A stretch of DNA of 64,000 nt from Girardia tigrina (taxonomy: Eukaryota > Platyhelminthes > Tricladida > Dugesiidae), in assembly GCA_001938485.1 (NCBI GenBank), contig MQRK01226294.1, positions 15,741 through 79,740 on the forward strand. Reading direction: 5' to 3'. A program made the translations under genes and the position numbers. This document shows positions 59,701 through 62,169 of the stretch, piece by piece. The notes beneath the pieces are model-generated. The model made no database searches. It was given only the letters and a program-made list of their open reading frames with translations, and was not told the origin of the DNA. Within the stretch, counting starts at the first letter, position 1. Every line of letters begins with the position of its first letter.

Positions 59701-60387
59701 CGAACCGTTCTCGAGCATTAATAAAACCAGCGCAGGAATTTCTTTGACAAATCGATCATCAATCGATGCTGAAGAATGAGGAGAAGAGAAAGGAGAGGAA
59801 AAAAACGAAGAATCATCGAAAATTGGCAAAGTCGTATTATCGGTCAATTTGACGATATCGGGAGAGGCTAACAAGACCGAATAGACGACAGATGAAACAT
59901 TGAAAATATCACAGTATTTCAGTTTCATTTGAGACAAATATTTCAATTTAGTGACAAAATCATTCCGACAAATCGAATCGATATTATCTTTAGTCAAAAT
60001 TAATGTTTGTTTCTCTGAAAGGCTTCGGGATCTGCGCAAAAATAGTCGAAAAATATCTCGATCAATTTCGTTATCGGTTTCGTTGTTATTATTATTATTA
60101 TTTCCTGAGTTAAAAGTCACATTTCTGATGACTGTTGTCGATTGATTTACAAATTGATTTTCAGCTGAGACCATTTGAAACGTCAATGCAACAGACACTA
60201 ACAATAAACCTGTCGAGCAAATCTGAATCACAAATAATATAATCAAAAATAAATTGCACGGAAATCGCGTTTTATAATGACAAATCGTCGATGGAGATTC
60301 GAGAAAATCGTTAGCAATTATAAATTTCAATTGATTGACCGCTATTTTCGTATAATAACCATTATGGTCGGATTTGAAATTGGTCAT
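11355..60387 (-). CDS. NALF: NALCN channel auxiliary factor (FAM155/NALF, NLF-1-like), 49-kb gene
   Basis: FAM155/NLF-1 proteins are ER-resident partners that fold and deliver the NALCN sodium-leak channel. Exons on the minus strand are 59491-60387, 35319-35352, candidate 34306-34358, 26460-26694 and 11355-11770. Phases run 0, 1, 0, 1 and agree at each join, and all use GT-AG sites. Exon 1 encodes residues 1-299: a short cytosolic start, a membrane segment at about 44-72, then an extracytosolic part rich in N-glycosylation sequons. Cysteines at 140, 159, 295 and 298 (DNIDSICRNDF, LKYCDIF, FCKDCE) match the spacing remembered for FAM155A. The later exons give HENEQAIEDFL, AYKQWLC and CPEWCSKVETECPYFTP with GGEPAFLC, the family's Cys-rich core. 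The tail ends in a hydrophobic segment, also a family feature. The predicted length is about 544 residues against about 460 in human FAM155A. Introns of 24, 1, 7.6 and 14.7 kb are full of transposons. The assignment rests on recalled family motifs. Confidence 0.85.
11771..13690. other. NALF intron, AT-rich, no feature recognised
   Basis: Low-complexity AT DNA without an open frame or repeat that I can name. Confidence 0.4.
13695..14562 (-). pseudogene. pogo/Tigger transposase C-terminal relic
   Basis: Minus-strand segments read LDALNLIKFNWLEVRETTIQ with SCWKKSGIRKVPEIP (the conserved xxAIxxAWxxVxxxTIxNCWxKAGI block of Tigger/pogo), then YFSADDNIGTSELLSDNDI, then a stretch with AILLMTATLDDNELAGIGAH and an acidic EEEKTTPEV linker, ending in QLKALNNIETIIKQAAF. 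At least two frame shifts are needed, near 14425 and 13775. The DDE core is missing. The right end is cut by the hAT MITE insertion at 14571; a few codons (IDLL) continue beyond it. Confidence 0.65.
14571..14911. mobile_element. hAT-type MITE with perfect 8-bp target duplication
   Basis: The ends are cagtggttcttaacc and ggttaagaaccactg, an inverted repeat of the hAT/Charlie type. Both sides carry the target duplication ATCTAGTA (14563-14570 and 14912-14919). Subterminal GCACCCC-type motifs are mirrored inside. The middle is an assembly gap, so true length is unknown. It inserted into the pogo relic next to the piggyBac relic. Confidence 0.93.
14690..14784. other. assembly gap (95 N)
   Basis: Run of N inside the hAT MITE; the palindromic nature of the element may be why it failed to assemble. 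Confidence 1.
14935..15571 (+). pseudogene. piggyBac-type transposase, N-terminal half
   Basis: An acidic leader (SCSDRDEQDESELNEEDSDQ) precedes the DDE_Tnp_1_7 core: WKATDPSEIRRYIGILQLAG, LSHESLHSLWSITDGRPLFP, FQNLTSIMRFDN. The main frame ends at a TGA at 15446, but the homology continues past it (KPSEPTTVDEQLPFLGR, YMPSKLAKY) to about 15571 in shifted frames. It is therefore broken, and the C-terminal half and Cys-rich finger are absent. A 17-bp minisatellite follows. Confidence 0.8.
15617..15742. repeat. 17-bp minisatellite, about 7.5 units
   Basis: Unit TTARTTCTTTAGCGAAA with small variants (TTCATTAGCG in two units, one 16-bp unit). The first three units are TTAATT and the last four TTAGTT, so the array grew by block duplication. 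Confidence 0.95.
16763..16957 (+). CDS. candidate terminal exon of an unidentified Cys-containing protein
   Basis: A good acceptor (attatattttcag) opens a 64-codon frame: CFCKDFYPKSISKNICKNCV, then a Lys/Glu-rich stretch ending IRCIQDKNKMFYKF and TAA. An AATAAA signal follows about 20 bp after the stop. CxC plus CxxC suggests zinc binding. No upstream exon was found and it is antisense to NALF. A stand-alone small gene, a TE tail or chance are all possible. Confidence 0.35.
   Translation, partial: CFCKDFYPKSISKNICKNCVKIKKHVEKERNQFLEPCYFKTVQKRPYKKKIRCIQDKNKMFYKF
17590..17955 (+). pseudogene. broken gene fragment, family not recognised
   Basis: Two adjacent frames look protein-coding in composition. 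The first reads KGRPYSPKITKLTISRTRFG and LDMDFTLSIISSSLERTTWD and ends at a TAA at about 17826. The second, overlapping in another frame, reads TCSNINYSIQQPTDFLQMWN then PETVRRWEAVINIYGKYFVD and a stop at about 17955. Codon choice is less AT-biased than the surroundings. A frame shift or short unseen intron separates them. I cannot name the protein. Confidence 0.35.
18377..19347 (+). mobile_element. hAT deletion derivative with 8-bp target duplication
   Basis: The ends are cataggcgccagaaccgg (18377) and the inverted ccgttccgtcacctatg (ends 19347). Both sides carry CTGTAAAC (18369-18376, 19348-19355). GGGGGCT/AGCCCCC subterminal palindrome at 18401-18420 is typical of ZMYM1/KIAA1586-like hAT families. 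The 971-bp length is far too short for an autonomous copy. Confidence 0.88.
18986..19222 (+). CDS. hAT derivative ORF: transposase N-terminus fused to C-terminus
   Basis: Seventy-eight codons, from MSKRQNSLLQFLTTPVKR (the usual start of hAT transposases with a KRQxxLxxFF leader) directly into KRSYSAMKRLKTYLRSSMTQ, which belongs to the C-terminal dimerisation domain (ERSFSxLRRLKTYLRxTMxxxRL). The catalytic middle is missing, so it is an internal deletion product with an open frame. Expression is unknown. Confidence 0.6.
   Translation: MSKRQNSLLQFLTTPVKRFIKRSYSAMKRLKTYLRSSMTQSRVAKLPQGKDRRIEYSCNSKNIYVWQPSQEGLFRAYC
19231..19759. repeat. inverted repeat, arms 19231-19306 and 19687-19759
   Basis: Arms of 76 and 73 bp match at roughly 88% (TTTAAATAAAATTTAAGTAG and AAATAAACTCGATC shared), with about 380 bp between. 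The left arm is the 3' non-coding part of the hAT derivative; the right arm lies outside it, in opposite orientation. Confidence 0.8.
19440..19680 (+). pseudogene. hAT transposase C-terminal relic
   Basis: The frame reads PPETYHHEAASTLLITEYTL, then FAVESERVFSSNTYLCHKIH. ESERVFSS corresponds to the conserved SERVFSSAG of the hAT dimerisation domain. Only about 70 codons remain. Confidence 0.55.
19770..21950. other. NALF intron, AT-rich
   Basis: Contains short (TA)n tracts near 20375 and 21345 and, near 20010-20060, CATTCCGGCATATACCGGG resembling pogo-type terminal sequence. A weak plus-strand coding-like stretch at about 20700-21130 could not be identified. Confidence 0.3.
21950..22600. other. 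GC-richer block, non-coding as far as seen
   Basis: Roughly half G+C in a genome about three-quarters AT, contiguous with the zinc-finger frame that follows. The open plus-strand frame at 22077-22382 shows no family and is probably a by-product of composition. On the minus strand TGGGTCCAGTACCAAATACC resembles sequences at 49010 and 47325. Likely untranslated part of a LINE or other imported element. Confidence 0.4.
22606..23151 (-). CDS. C2H2 zinc-finger ORF, probably N-terminus of an R2-group LINE
   Basis: 181 codons open on the minus strand. Three finger-like units are visible: FCEQKELRRHIKNVH, YPMENCHKTYKTDGWLKRHL and FRCPFTHCTKLVNTAKALQN followed by HGTRDHDW. The last finger plus SFLTGKPKRSRALK resembles the DNA-binding leader of R2/NeSL-like elements, and composition is like the LINE at the right edge. 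Two fingers have lost a Cys. It begins without a clear ATG and no reverse transcriptase follows, so it is a truncated piece. A host zinc-finger exon is the alternative. Confidence 0.45.
   Translation of the reverse strand: MYQKSAMHVSFLFQSFCEQKELRRHIKNVHTVTTPQRQIGDKPFRYPMENCHKTYKTDGWLKRHLLFDRRTEGNTSGTSSSENNADEGCTKSSNPIVMHDVSVPLGGTAETDPRVILRVVLDFQLSNTNDVGIFRCPFTHCTKLVNTAKALQNHGTRDHDWSFLTGKPKRSRALKDRILAS
23133..23945 (+). mobile_element. BEL/Pao-type retrotransposon fossil
   Basis: Partial and broken. A CCHC zinc knuckle (CFNCLRKDHTFKNC) of BEL/Pao type lies at about 23245-23340, followed by stretches resembling the protease-RT region (NDPIARLTPL, near 23650) and the EIDDF motif ahead of RT (near 23805). 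No LTRs seen. Old copy in the NALF intron. Confidence 0.45.
24318..24660 (+). mobile_element. Penelope-like element, GIY-YIG endonuclease remnant
   Basis: In frame at about 24375-24460 the sequence reads CNECNVTYIAETSHHLFKRI then KEHSR, the CxxC-linked GIY-YIG endonuclease of Penelope-like elements (compare CNVTYIGETVHHL at 48190). The copy is degenerate. A CTGAAGATG tail signature lies about 1.1 kb downstream. Confidence 0.7.
24661..26459. other. AT-rich DNA, probable 3' part of the Penelope-like copy
   Basis: At about 25730-25760, CTGAAGATGTCGGG followed by CCACCAAAA resembles the CTGAxGATG...GAAA signature seen at 49784 and (reverse) 35030. Nothing else recognised. Confidence 0.35.
26460..26694 (-). 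CDS. NALF: NALF exon encoding the conserved Cys-rich core
   Basis: Bounded by acceptor aattatctag and donor GTATGTG; 78 codons plus one base. It reads IAYKQWLCTHKFDLF, a variable Ser/Asp-rich insert, then CPEWCSKVETECPYFTP and GGEPAFLCD. In FAM155A the corresponding parts are YKAWLC, CKQYCLEVQTRCPFILP and GGLxxFIC. This is the strongest evidence for the family. Confidence 0.88.
26695..27462. other. NALF intron, no feature recognised
   Basis: AT-rich; near 26755-26815 an ATGTCTTGTATATTA-like segment is repeated imperfectly. Confidence 0.35.
27463..27618. mobile_element. pogo/Tigger-type MITE with TA target duplication
   Basis: A 156-bp element with ends CAGTTAAACCTGTCTAATTC and (reverse complement of right end) CAGTAGAACATGTCTATTCA, flanked by TA on both sides. 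The inner CCGGCATATTTTAAAATCCC composition fits Tigger-like MITEs. Confidence 0.75.
27968..28100. repeat. unnamed AT-rich interspersed repeat (second copy at 7960-8095)
   Basis: Shares TTTAACACCAAAATTT, CAATTATTTCGCC, AATTAATCT and TTCCGATTCAATTT-like blocks in the same order with 7960-8095. Confidence 0.5.
28101..29780. other. NALF intron, AT-rich, no feature recognised
   Basis: No open frame, structured repeat or splice-bounded exon could be supported. Confidence 0.35.
29790..30580 (+). pseudogene. mariner transposase relic
   Basis: Fragments in changing frames follow the order of a mariner transposase. They include SVSHMTVLHHLHKIG (second HTH), NKANMEIICGELLV (before the catalytic region), SDYHLFSHLKIHTKENI (the SDYHLF motif) and NKFFADGIKQLPKRCENVL (the conserved C-terminal FFxxGIxxLPxRW). 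Many frame shifts and stops are present and both catalytic Asp motifs are eroded. No TIRs seen. Confidence 0.65.
30581..31026. repeat. AT-rich flank with an interspersed repeat copy
   Basis: Positions about 30650-30800 resemble 43262-43400 and 52186-52330: each has an AATTG..C/GACAA core, then a CTTTCG-like or ACTTG block, then an ATTATTCGAAC-type end. I see no TIR of the neighbouring transposase here. Confidence 0.35.
31027..32061 (+). CDS. DD37E Tc1/mariner-superfamily transposase, intact 344-aa ORF
   Basis: Cut-and-paste transposase. Residues 1-130 hold two helix-turn-helix regions (FTVNHFVNEGCARSTIYTLL, SKYGVCTTTMRNIIKEGG) with a basic linker RKRKKAP. The catalytic triad is D147 (MDDESYFKL), D243 (WSDLASAHYA) and E281 (PIENFWG), with 37 residues between the last two, hence DD37E. 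The ORF runs from ATG to TAA with no interruption. G+C is roughly 45%, well above the flanks, which return to extreme AT within a few bases of the ends. No convincing terminal inverted repeats or TA-flanked ends were seen, so the element may be an end-truncated copy, a domesticated ORF or one with short, diverged TIRs. It lies in the NALF intron between the Cys-rich exon and the candidate 53-nt exon. Confidence 0.93.
   Translation: MTEQQLRERVRNFWQLNFLKGKAFTVNHFVNEGCARSTIYTLLLNLSKSSNVHRKPGSGGHNKKLTNQQRASIRRWIQTTRGVFYRREASKYGVCTTTMRNIIKEGGLKCRKRKKAPQYTEEQVKRVKLRSGKLLRCLSHKKIIMDDESYFKLKCDYLPGNDHYFTSSPQSAPEHVKYRTERKFPVQLMVWLCFSADHISDSIFLQRPNSVHDDFYQEQCIRQGLMKFIKKYHRDDEILFWSDLASAHYANSTLKFLHHLNIPFVNKECNPPNVLHCRPIENFWGTLKAKVYERGWEAQTIPQLQQRSKKMLKTMDQSTLRKDFKRIKKRLRAVYRDRPLSIIL
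32062..33190. other. NALF intron with one interspersed repeat copy
   Basis: Positions about 32770-32865 match 2285-2365 (TTTAGAATGTTGAATGGT, ATTCTCCCA, ACTGATTATTTGAAC). Otherwise AT-rich without features. Confidence 0.4.
33191..33376 (+). other. short ORF with predicted C-terminal membrane segment
   Basis: Sixty codons (from a TTG) with a charged/Gln-Asn-rich helix, LSEQNNALERQNQYIKN, then LLFLLLAIHFVIVQLSVFW and a short basic end; AATAAA overlaps the region just after the stop. A tail-anchored protein exon is possible. No family recognised and it is antisense to NALF. Confidence 0.25.
33395..33600 (+). pseudogene. DDE_3-type (Tc1/IS630-like) transposase tail relic
   Basis: IPMMNPIDSALSSLKAKV corresponds to the SPMLNPIEEVFSKLKAxV motif that carries the third catalytic acid in DDE_3 transposases. 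It is followed by degraded sequence. A weak coding-like stretch continues to about 34000 (GRATARGYLKTRE) but was not identified. Confidence 0.4.
34306..34358 (-). CDS. NALF: candidate NALF exon (53 nt)
   Basis: Acceptor ataaatttcag and donor GTAAAC enclose 53 nt that read ISEFVQCFPIYIIDTQSY when entered in phase 1 and leave in phase 0, exactly what the flanking exons require. The combined length between HENEQ and YKQWLC (about 37 residues) is close to that in FAM155A (about 40). However, the expected CxxxC pair is represented by only one Cys, so another exon could be the true one. Confidence 0.35.
34985..35060 (-). mobile_element. Penelope-type tail signature
   Basis: On the minus strand TAGTCTGATGATGACAGTTG followed by TAGAAATTAGTAAC matches the block at 49784 on the plus strand (CTGATGATGACAGTTAAACC then GTCGAAAT). 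It is a solo remnant, with no GIY-YIG domain nearby. Confidence 0.5.
35319..35352 (-). CDS. NALF: NALF micro-exon (34 nt)
   Basis: A strong acceptor (aatctttttcag) and a consensus donor (GTAAGTATG) flank 34 nt encoding HENEQAIEDFL plus one base. Only phase 0 is open. The peptide corresponds to the HAQEKYEEF segment that follows the first CxxC of FAM155A. A further small exon between this and exon 1 cannot be excluded. Confidence 0.7.
36129..39048 (+). mobile_element. Tigger/pogo element with matched ends, transposase broken, nested hAT
   Basis: Ends CAGTTACTTCTGATTATTAC (36129) and its inverted match (34 of 37 bp) finishing at 39048 are flanked by TA. On the plus strand, a CENP-B-type start (LINDEKLRIVHENNENDKRK, EIAAEYNIMPSSLSCIIKRR) at about 36330-36500 is followed by FNSDKSGLFWKLSPANT (first catalytic Asp) near 36840. 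After the nested insert come MTSKIEPIDSDFIWSLNATY (third Asp) and WLDNAWKSVKTETIVNCFK near 38130-38330, then the acidic tail to about 38725. Several frame shifts and stops interrupt it. The right end has an internal hairpin, GGTTATTACAAACT and AGTTTGTAATAACC. Confidence 0.88.
37000..37790 (-). mobile_element. hAT fragment (GTF2IRD2/ZBED5-like) nested in the Tigger element
   Basis: Open frame 37147-37446 on the minus strand reads LSCRTVTRRNEDMSGNVTEK and NCSFFSLQFDESTDDIDAAQ then LIMSIRM. This is the LSRRTVxRRIEDM...FSLALDESTD block with the first catalytic Asp of hAT transposases. The left border carries two copies of a 30-bp unit containing AACTGCGATCGACT. Confidence 0.7.
39050..40639. other. 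NALF intron, AT-rich, no feature recognised
   Basis: Low-complexity AT DNA with nothing codable. Confidence 0.4.
40640..43165 (-). mobile_element. Ty3/gypsy fossil split by a 1.3-kb insert
   Basis: Minus-strand integrase-like sequence at 40640-41285 and RNase H/H2C2-like sequence at 42590-43165 keep the order of the better preserved copy at 43390-45112. The block 41286-42590 between them does not belong to the element. Badly decayed; no LTR identified. Confidence 0.6.
41660..42190 (+). pseudogene. GalNAc-transferase-like ricin-B lectin fragment
   Basis: The main frame 41928-42134 reads MYSCHYEGGNQLWAFNTNGN then IISDKLCLNGSSNRNVAMKM. Polypeptide GalNAc-transferases carry YxCHxxGGNQxF and DLCLD in the first two repeats of their lectin domain. 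CIDTMDKK just upstream and CSDSSSQQWSMENY downstream fit the neighbouring motifs (CLDTMG..., C..SxSQQW) but lie in other frames, so at least two frame shifts are present. No catalytic domain, introns or poly(A) seen. The upstream frame (KKRGRPTTAELKNK) may derive from a transposase tail. Confidence 0.6.
43390..45112 (-). mobile_element. Ty3/gypsy fossil with adjoining LTR
   Basis: Minus-strand pol pieces are RNase H end at about 44853-45110 (RKGEKHSNTDAMSR), H2C2 zinc region at 44540-44727, integrase core at about 44150-44531 (IIDQFSRYISLNAI, YSRPYHHNTNGIVERQFRTI) and integrase C-terminus to 43784. The sequence 43390-43788 abuts the end of integrase, begins TG and ends CA when read on the minus strand, and recurs at 50807-51197, so it is probably the 3' LTR. 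Partial with a few breaks; the 5' half is missing. Confidence 0.85.
45115..46019. other. NALF intron, weak open stretches only
   Basis: A plus-strand frame at about 45590-45750 (ECCIAVYDEIEYVLEVLPII) and a short Cys-rich stretch (KCHRCGMCNGANF) after an acceptor-like site at about 45479 are coding-like but unassigned. Confidence 0.25.
46028..47090 (-). mobile_element. hAT element with perfect 8-bp target duplication
   Basis: Ends TAGGAATGTGTCGGATTTG and the inverted CCGGATTCCGGCACATCCCTA; both sides carry ATTAAAAT (46020-46027, 47091-47098). The minus-strand frame 46127-46387 encodes the hAT dimerisation domain, PPTSVPSERLFSVTGEVISN then RSKFLPENASRLIFLKYN. The 1063-bp length and the lack of a catalytic region make it a deletion derivative. 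Confidence 0.92.
47235..47345 (-). other. short GC-richer block sharing a motif with 22010 and 49010
   Basis: On the minus strand AAAATGGGCCCAGCACCAAT lies at about 47325-47305, close to AAATATGGGTCCAGTACCAA at 22030 and GTGGGCCTGGTACCAA (plus) at 49008. Confidence 0.35.
47980..48475 (+). mobile_element. Penelope-like element, C-terminal part with GIY-YIG domain
   Basis: A 129-codon frame at 48080-48469 holds the GIY-YIG endonuclease (CNVTYIGETVHHLCKRVQEH, then SNIAEHKKTC and RVSCEALLIRS). Just upstream DTGLYTSINSFVS and a short linker match the region between reverse transcriptase and endonuclease in Penelope-like elements. The reverse transcriptase itself was not found. The element's 3' signature lies at 49784, displaced by an insert. 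Confidence 0.85.
48590..48724 (+). CDS. small ORF A (44 aa), paralogue of ORF B
   Basis: ATG to TAA; reads MIKQPIDPGSTQRVDFNDVP followed by PSPIRRGEVHESTMKRVNIN. Rich in Pro, Arg and acidic residues; no family recognised. It is homologous to ORF B 17 bp downstream, with the same start position, length and motif order (IDPxxTxR, PPxPIR, EV, I-N). It may be part of a larger broken protein with internal repeats. Confidence 0.4.
   Translation: MIKQPIDPGSTQRVDFNDVPPSPIRRGEVHESTMKRVNINTKKN
48742..48876 (+). CDS. small ORF B (44 aa), paralogue of ORF A
   Basis: ATG to TAA; reads MMNLDEKSIDPRPTRREESE then NLAPPPIREVEVGEFGIKSI. Same length as ORF A and alignable along its whole length at both protein and DNA level (CGATTGATCC, CTAC.C.ACGAG, CTCC.CCGCCGAT shared). 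Function unknown. Confidence 0.4.
   Translation: MMNLDEKSIDPRPTRREESENLAPPPIREVEVGEFGIKSINFFN
48917..49610. mobile_element. GC-rich element with 38-bp inverted ends
   Basis: The left end has GACTTCCGATCTGCCCCC within 48917-48954 and the right end (49573-49610) carries its inverted match. The interior 49005-49310 is near 57% G+C, against about a quarter in the flanks. Long frames are open on both strands there (49007-49372 plus, 48976-49332 minus), as expected from GC-rich DNA, and none shows a known domain. No target duplication was identified at the ends. Possibly a MITE of an unidentified family or a captured foreign segment. Confidence 0.55.
49640..49830 (+). mobile_element. Penelope-like 3' tail with hammerhead-like core
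   Basis: Contains CTGATGATGACAGTTAAACC then GTCGAAATATATTATC at 49784-49818. CUGAUGA...GAAA is the hammerhead ribozyme core known from Penelope-like terminal repeats; a GAC/GUC stem II can be drawn but stems I and III are weak. Confidence 0.5.
50128..51346. repeat. long inverted duplication containing hAT C-terminus and LTR-like ends
   Basis: Arms 50128-50321 and 51136-51346 are near-identical inverted copies with about 810 bp between. On the plus strand of the left arm the hAT dimerisation domain reads VERSYSILLRIKTYLRNTTS then EQRLNRLAIVRNILNL. The same sequence is read on the minus strand in the right arm. Each arm then runs into TGTGAGGAATATTTTAAATT, which is the end of the LTR-like repeat. 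Confidence 0.85.
50807..51197 (-). mobile_element. solo LTR-like repeat (copy of 43390-43788)
   Basis: About 390 bp collinear with 43390-43788 in the same orientation, ending in TTTAAAATATTCCTCACA. It stands alone without pol sequence, as expected of a solo LTR of that Ty3/gypsy family. Confidence 0.65.
51480..52055 (+). mobile_element. Tc1-type deletion derivative
   Basis: Ends CAGTCATGACCATAATTCAG (51480, preceded by TA) and the inverted CTGGTGAATTATGG near 52034-52047 are imperfect mates. The 576-bp length retains only the 5' part of a Tc1 transposase gene. The right end is more diverged than the left. Confidence 0.7.
51670..52026 (+). CDS. Tc1 transposase DNA-binding domain only (118 aa)
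   Basis: Intact frame from MTGKQHLPTLMAQIVALYDT: a first HTH (GVSNSAIALRFNISHAAVAD), a GRPR AT-hook-like motif (KKRSGRPRNTSK), and a second HTH (RAIQADLPTNIDKLPSTRSI then RQHLVEGGF) as in the bipartite paired-like domain of Tc1. It stops at 52024-52026 just before the catalytic domain. Sequence is about 48% G+C with no interruptions, suggesting youth. Such a product could bind element ends without cutting; that is inference. Confidence 0.8.
   Translation: MTGKQHLPTLMAQIVALYDTGVSNSAIALRFNISHAAVADILRLHQAARAFACKKRSGRPRNTSKVTDRAILRSCKTNPFTGSRAIQADLPTNIDKLPSTRSIRQHLVEGGFQSYKHF
52060..53530. other. NALF intron, AT-rich with one repeat copy
   Basis: Positions about 52186-52330 resemble 43262-43400 (AATTGTC...GACAA, CTTTCGxAATTCG-like, TTATTxGAAC). 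Nothing else recognised. Confidence 0.35.
53533..55241 (-). mobile_element. pogo element (POGK-like) with matched ends and subterminal repeats
   Basis: Ends CCCTGTTTTATGGTTATATG (53533) and inverted TATAACCATAAAACAGG (to 55241) lie next to TA dinucleotides. The right end carries four GTGGCACCTAAGAAG-type motifs (55120-55225) and the left one GGTGGCACATTAG. On the minus strand the transposase begins at 54899 with a Brinker/psq-type DNA-binding domain (KAAEHFKVHRNQIQGWKNEN). It continues with catalytic segments GNMDEVHVTFDMPSKFTVDQ, SLLMLDSAPGHRTA and GLTKKLQVLDISVNKSFKAH, and an acidic tail to 53616. Stops near 54696 and 54651 and frame shifts near 54530, 54066 and 53860 make it inactive as read. 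Confidence 0.88.
55245..56280. other. NALF intron, AT-rich, no feature recognised
   Basis: No codable or structured feature was found. Confidence 0.35.
56283..58350 (-). mobile_element. hAT element relic (GTF2IRD2/ZBED5/FAM200-like)
   Basis: Left end CAGGCATGGTCAATAATTTTTG with CGGGCCGGA downstream is a typical hAT terminus. Minus-strand frame 56781-57233 reads VWDLQDEIKIFLT, WICDLSFSLHLLTYFNEFNI and LQGKNLYAYDLIQKLKSLQM then HFPTL. Upstream pieces at 57300-57440 (HVTI..VKLVNF-like, HRQF, KIRWLNLGKV in shifted frames) match the preceding part of the same transposases. The right terminus was not identified, and the gene is interrupted in several places. Confidence 0.75.
58441..59030 (-). pseudogene. 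DDE_3-type (Tc1/IS630-like) transposase relic
   Basis: Frame 58481-58780 on the minus strand reads HIKYQTFITELSARLPG, then YDNVRIHI (second catalytic Asp) and LFSPFLNSIEAFFVKLKRDI (third acid in SPFLNPIEEVFxKxK). Only 27 residues separate D and E, less than the usual 34 or more, so some sequence is lost. Upstream, in another frame, MGKNMSLVMIISK matches the GKNISLIAAIS motif. Confidence 0.65.
59491..60387 (-). CDS. NALF: NALF exon 1 (start, membrane segment, glycosylated N-terminal domain)
   Basis: The ATG at 60387-60385 is preceded by an in-frame TGA two codons upstream, so this start is firm. The translation includes CNLFLIILFVIQICSTGLLL (membrane segment), a poly-Asn run near residue 95-102, and sequons NQS, NVT, NVS, NTT, NGS, NKS and NYS. 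The open frame reads five codons beyond 59491 to a stop, but a GTAATT donor at 59490-59489 after CKDCE is the likelier end and leaves phase 0, matching the micro-exon. A weak resemblance of residues 20-60 to TRPML N-termini was considered and dropped. Confidence 0.85.
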
Positions 60388-61660
60388 AACTCATTTATAC
60401 GATTTGTCAATAAATATGATAAAATAATAAATCATTTTCATTTACGAGATCTTTTCTTATTTTATTTTTTTGTTATTTGAAATAATAATCTGTCTAAAAT
60501 CAAATCGATATATCGGTAAAAATTAACATTAAAAAACGATTTTATAAATCGATGAAGTAAAATTAATTTTCAAATTGATTTAAGAGAAAAAAAATTTTTT
60601 TTTATTAATTTCGAATTTATTTAAAGTAAAATTTGTTGACATAATATTTAAATGATAAGGTTTTATCATACTTGATTTAAAGAAATTTTGTCTTTATCTG
60701 TGAGTTTTATACACTTTGAATTTGAATTCGGTTTTGATGTTTAGATATAGAAATTTTCGTTTGTTTTTTTTGTTTTGAAAAAATATTTGATTTGCAATTT
60801 TAAAATACTGTTTTCATTTTAATTTTTTTTCATAAAAAATTCTTAAAATTTTATTTTTATTGAAATGTATGAATTTGATTTTTATATTTGCGATAGTTAA
60901 TATTTAGTGAATTGGGAATCGTTATTCTTTTAAATTTATTTACATTTTCAACAGAAAGATTTCTTGAAATCAAAAATACTCAATGTTTTTTACAAAGGTA
61001 AATAATATTTAAATGATAAGGTTCTATCATACTTATAAATTTTTGTACGGTCGTATTTATGAAAAATATTTTATAATATAAAGACTAATAAATATTCACT
61101 AGATTATAAATATAAATTCTCACTTTATTAACAAAATGAAAATAATGAAAGACTAAATCGATGAAGCAATTTGAGTGATCTTTCATACAGTCCTCTTTCT
61201 ACGGACTCTGTCTGCTCTGATGTTCAAGAATAACTGCATCTCGTACAACTTGTGTACTTGTACGAGCAATATCGATTGTCAATCGATCCCGCTGATCTAC
61301 TTTGCATTTGAGAATTATTCCATAGTTGGATGTCTCAATTACTTGTGTCAAAGGATCGGCACCGGAAGGTATGGCTCCTAAGGTTGTCACAGGTGGTGGT
61401 AGTCTCGAGGAGCGACATCACAGGAAGGAAACGAGAGGTGCGCCAATTTTTATTTTCCACAAGACCCTGAGGTAAAAACTGACGGTAGCGGTGGCGGAAC
61501 TCCACAACGGCAATGTACAATCTACTCTATGATCACTACTTCATTCATTTTGAAAAGAAGTAAAGATTTTTAATATATTCTTATAATTTGATAAGCACCA
61601 GATGAGATAATATATTGTATATAACCATTTTATGATCCCCGTCGTTAAAACATAATAGAC
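60388..61660. other. NALF 5' flank, no promoter recognised
   Basis: AT-rich up to about 61170. Positions 61190-61520 are richer in G+C, with open minus-strand frames (VIETSNYGIILKCKVDQRDR) that I could not assign; TE origin is likely. AAATGATAAGGTTYTATCATACTT recurs in part at about 60650 and 61012. Confidence 0.3.
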
Positions 61661-61671
61661 AGTCTTTAATG

Positions 61672-62168
61672 ACATTTCGAAAAGTAGATTTATAGATTAT
61701 GTTAAAATGAGATTTTTAAAAAATAGCGTAAAAAGTACGTTTTTAAAAAAAGTAAATATTTAAATTTAAAAATTTCAATACCCAACAGTATTATCTACTG
61801 CTTTTAAAATAGAATTTTTAAATGTTTTATAGAACGTAAACTTTCCTCACGAATTTCTTTCCACATAGCAAATCTGGATGACCCGCAATCGATGAAGCTT
61901 AAATACTTATCTCCATTGAATTTTGTGACATCTATTGCTAATCTTTGCCAGGACTCTCTAACAGATAAACCACTGTGATCCCATTTAACCGGTGCGGGAT
62001 CAATTGACTGGCATTTCTGGCACTTTGCAATTGTTAGGGGCTTTTTTTGAGTTCATAAAATTTTTGAATTTGAAATCTAATCAATTTAATAATTCAATAA
62101 TTACATTTCGAAAAGTAGATTAATAGATTATGTTAAAATGAGATTTTCATAAAATAGCGTAAAAAAGT
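61672..62168. repeat. direct repeats around an integrase fragment
   Basis: ACATTTCGAAAAGTAGATT followed by ATAGATTATGTTAAAATGAG at 61672-61735 recurs at about 62102-62168, both in the same orientation, bracketing the gypsy-type integrase piece. Confidence 0.75.
61820..62050 (-). mobile_element. Ty3/gypsy-type integrase fossil fragment
   Basis: Minus strand reads CQKCQSIDPAPVKWDHSGLS, then WQRLAIDVTKFNGDKYLSFI and DCGSSRFAMWKEI. This is the zinc-finger end and first catalytic region of a Ty3/gypsy-like integrase. Short solitary fragment. Confidence 0.75.
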
Positions 62169-62169
62169 A

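Noticed and set aside
59476-60387. N-terminus of a TRPML (mucolipin) channel
   Set aside because: Residues 20-60 look vaguely similar, but the downstream Cys pattern and the exons further left fit FAM155 much better.
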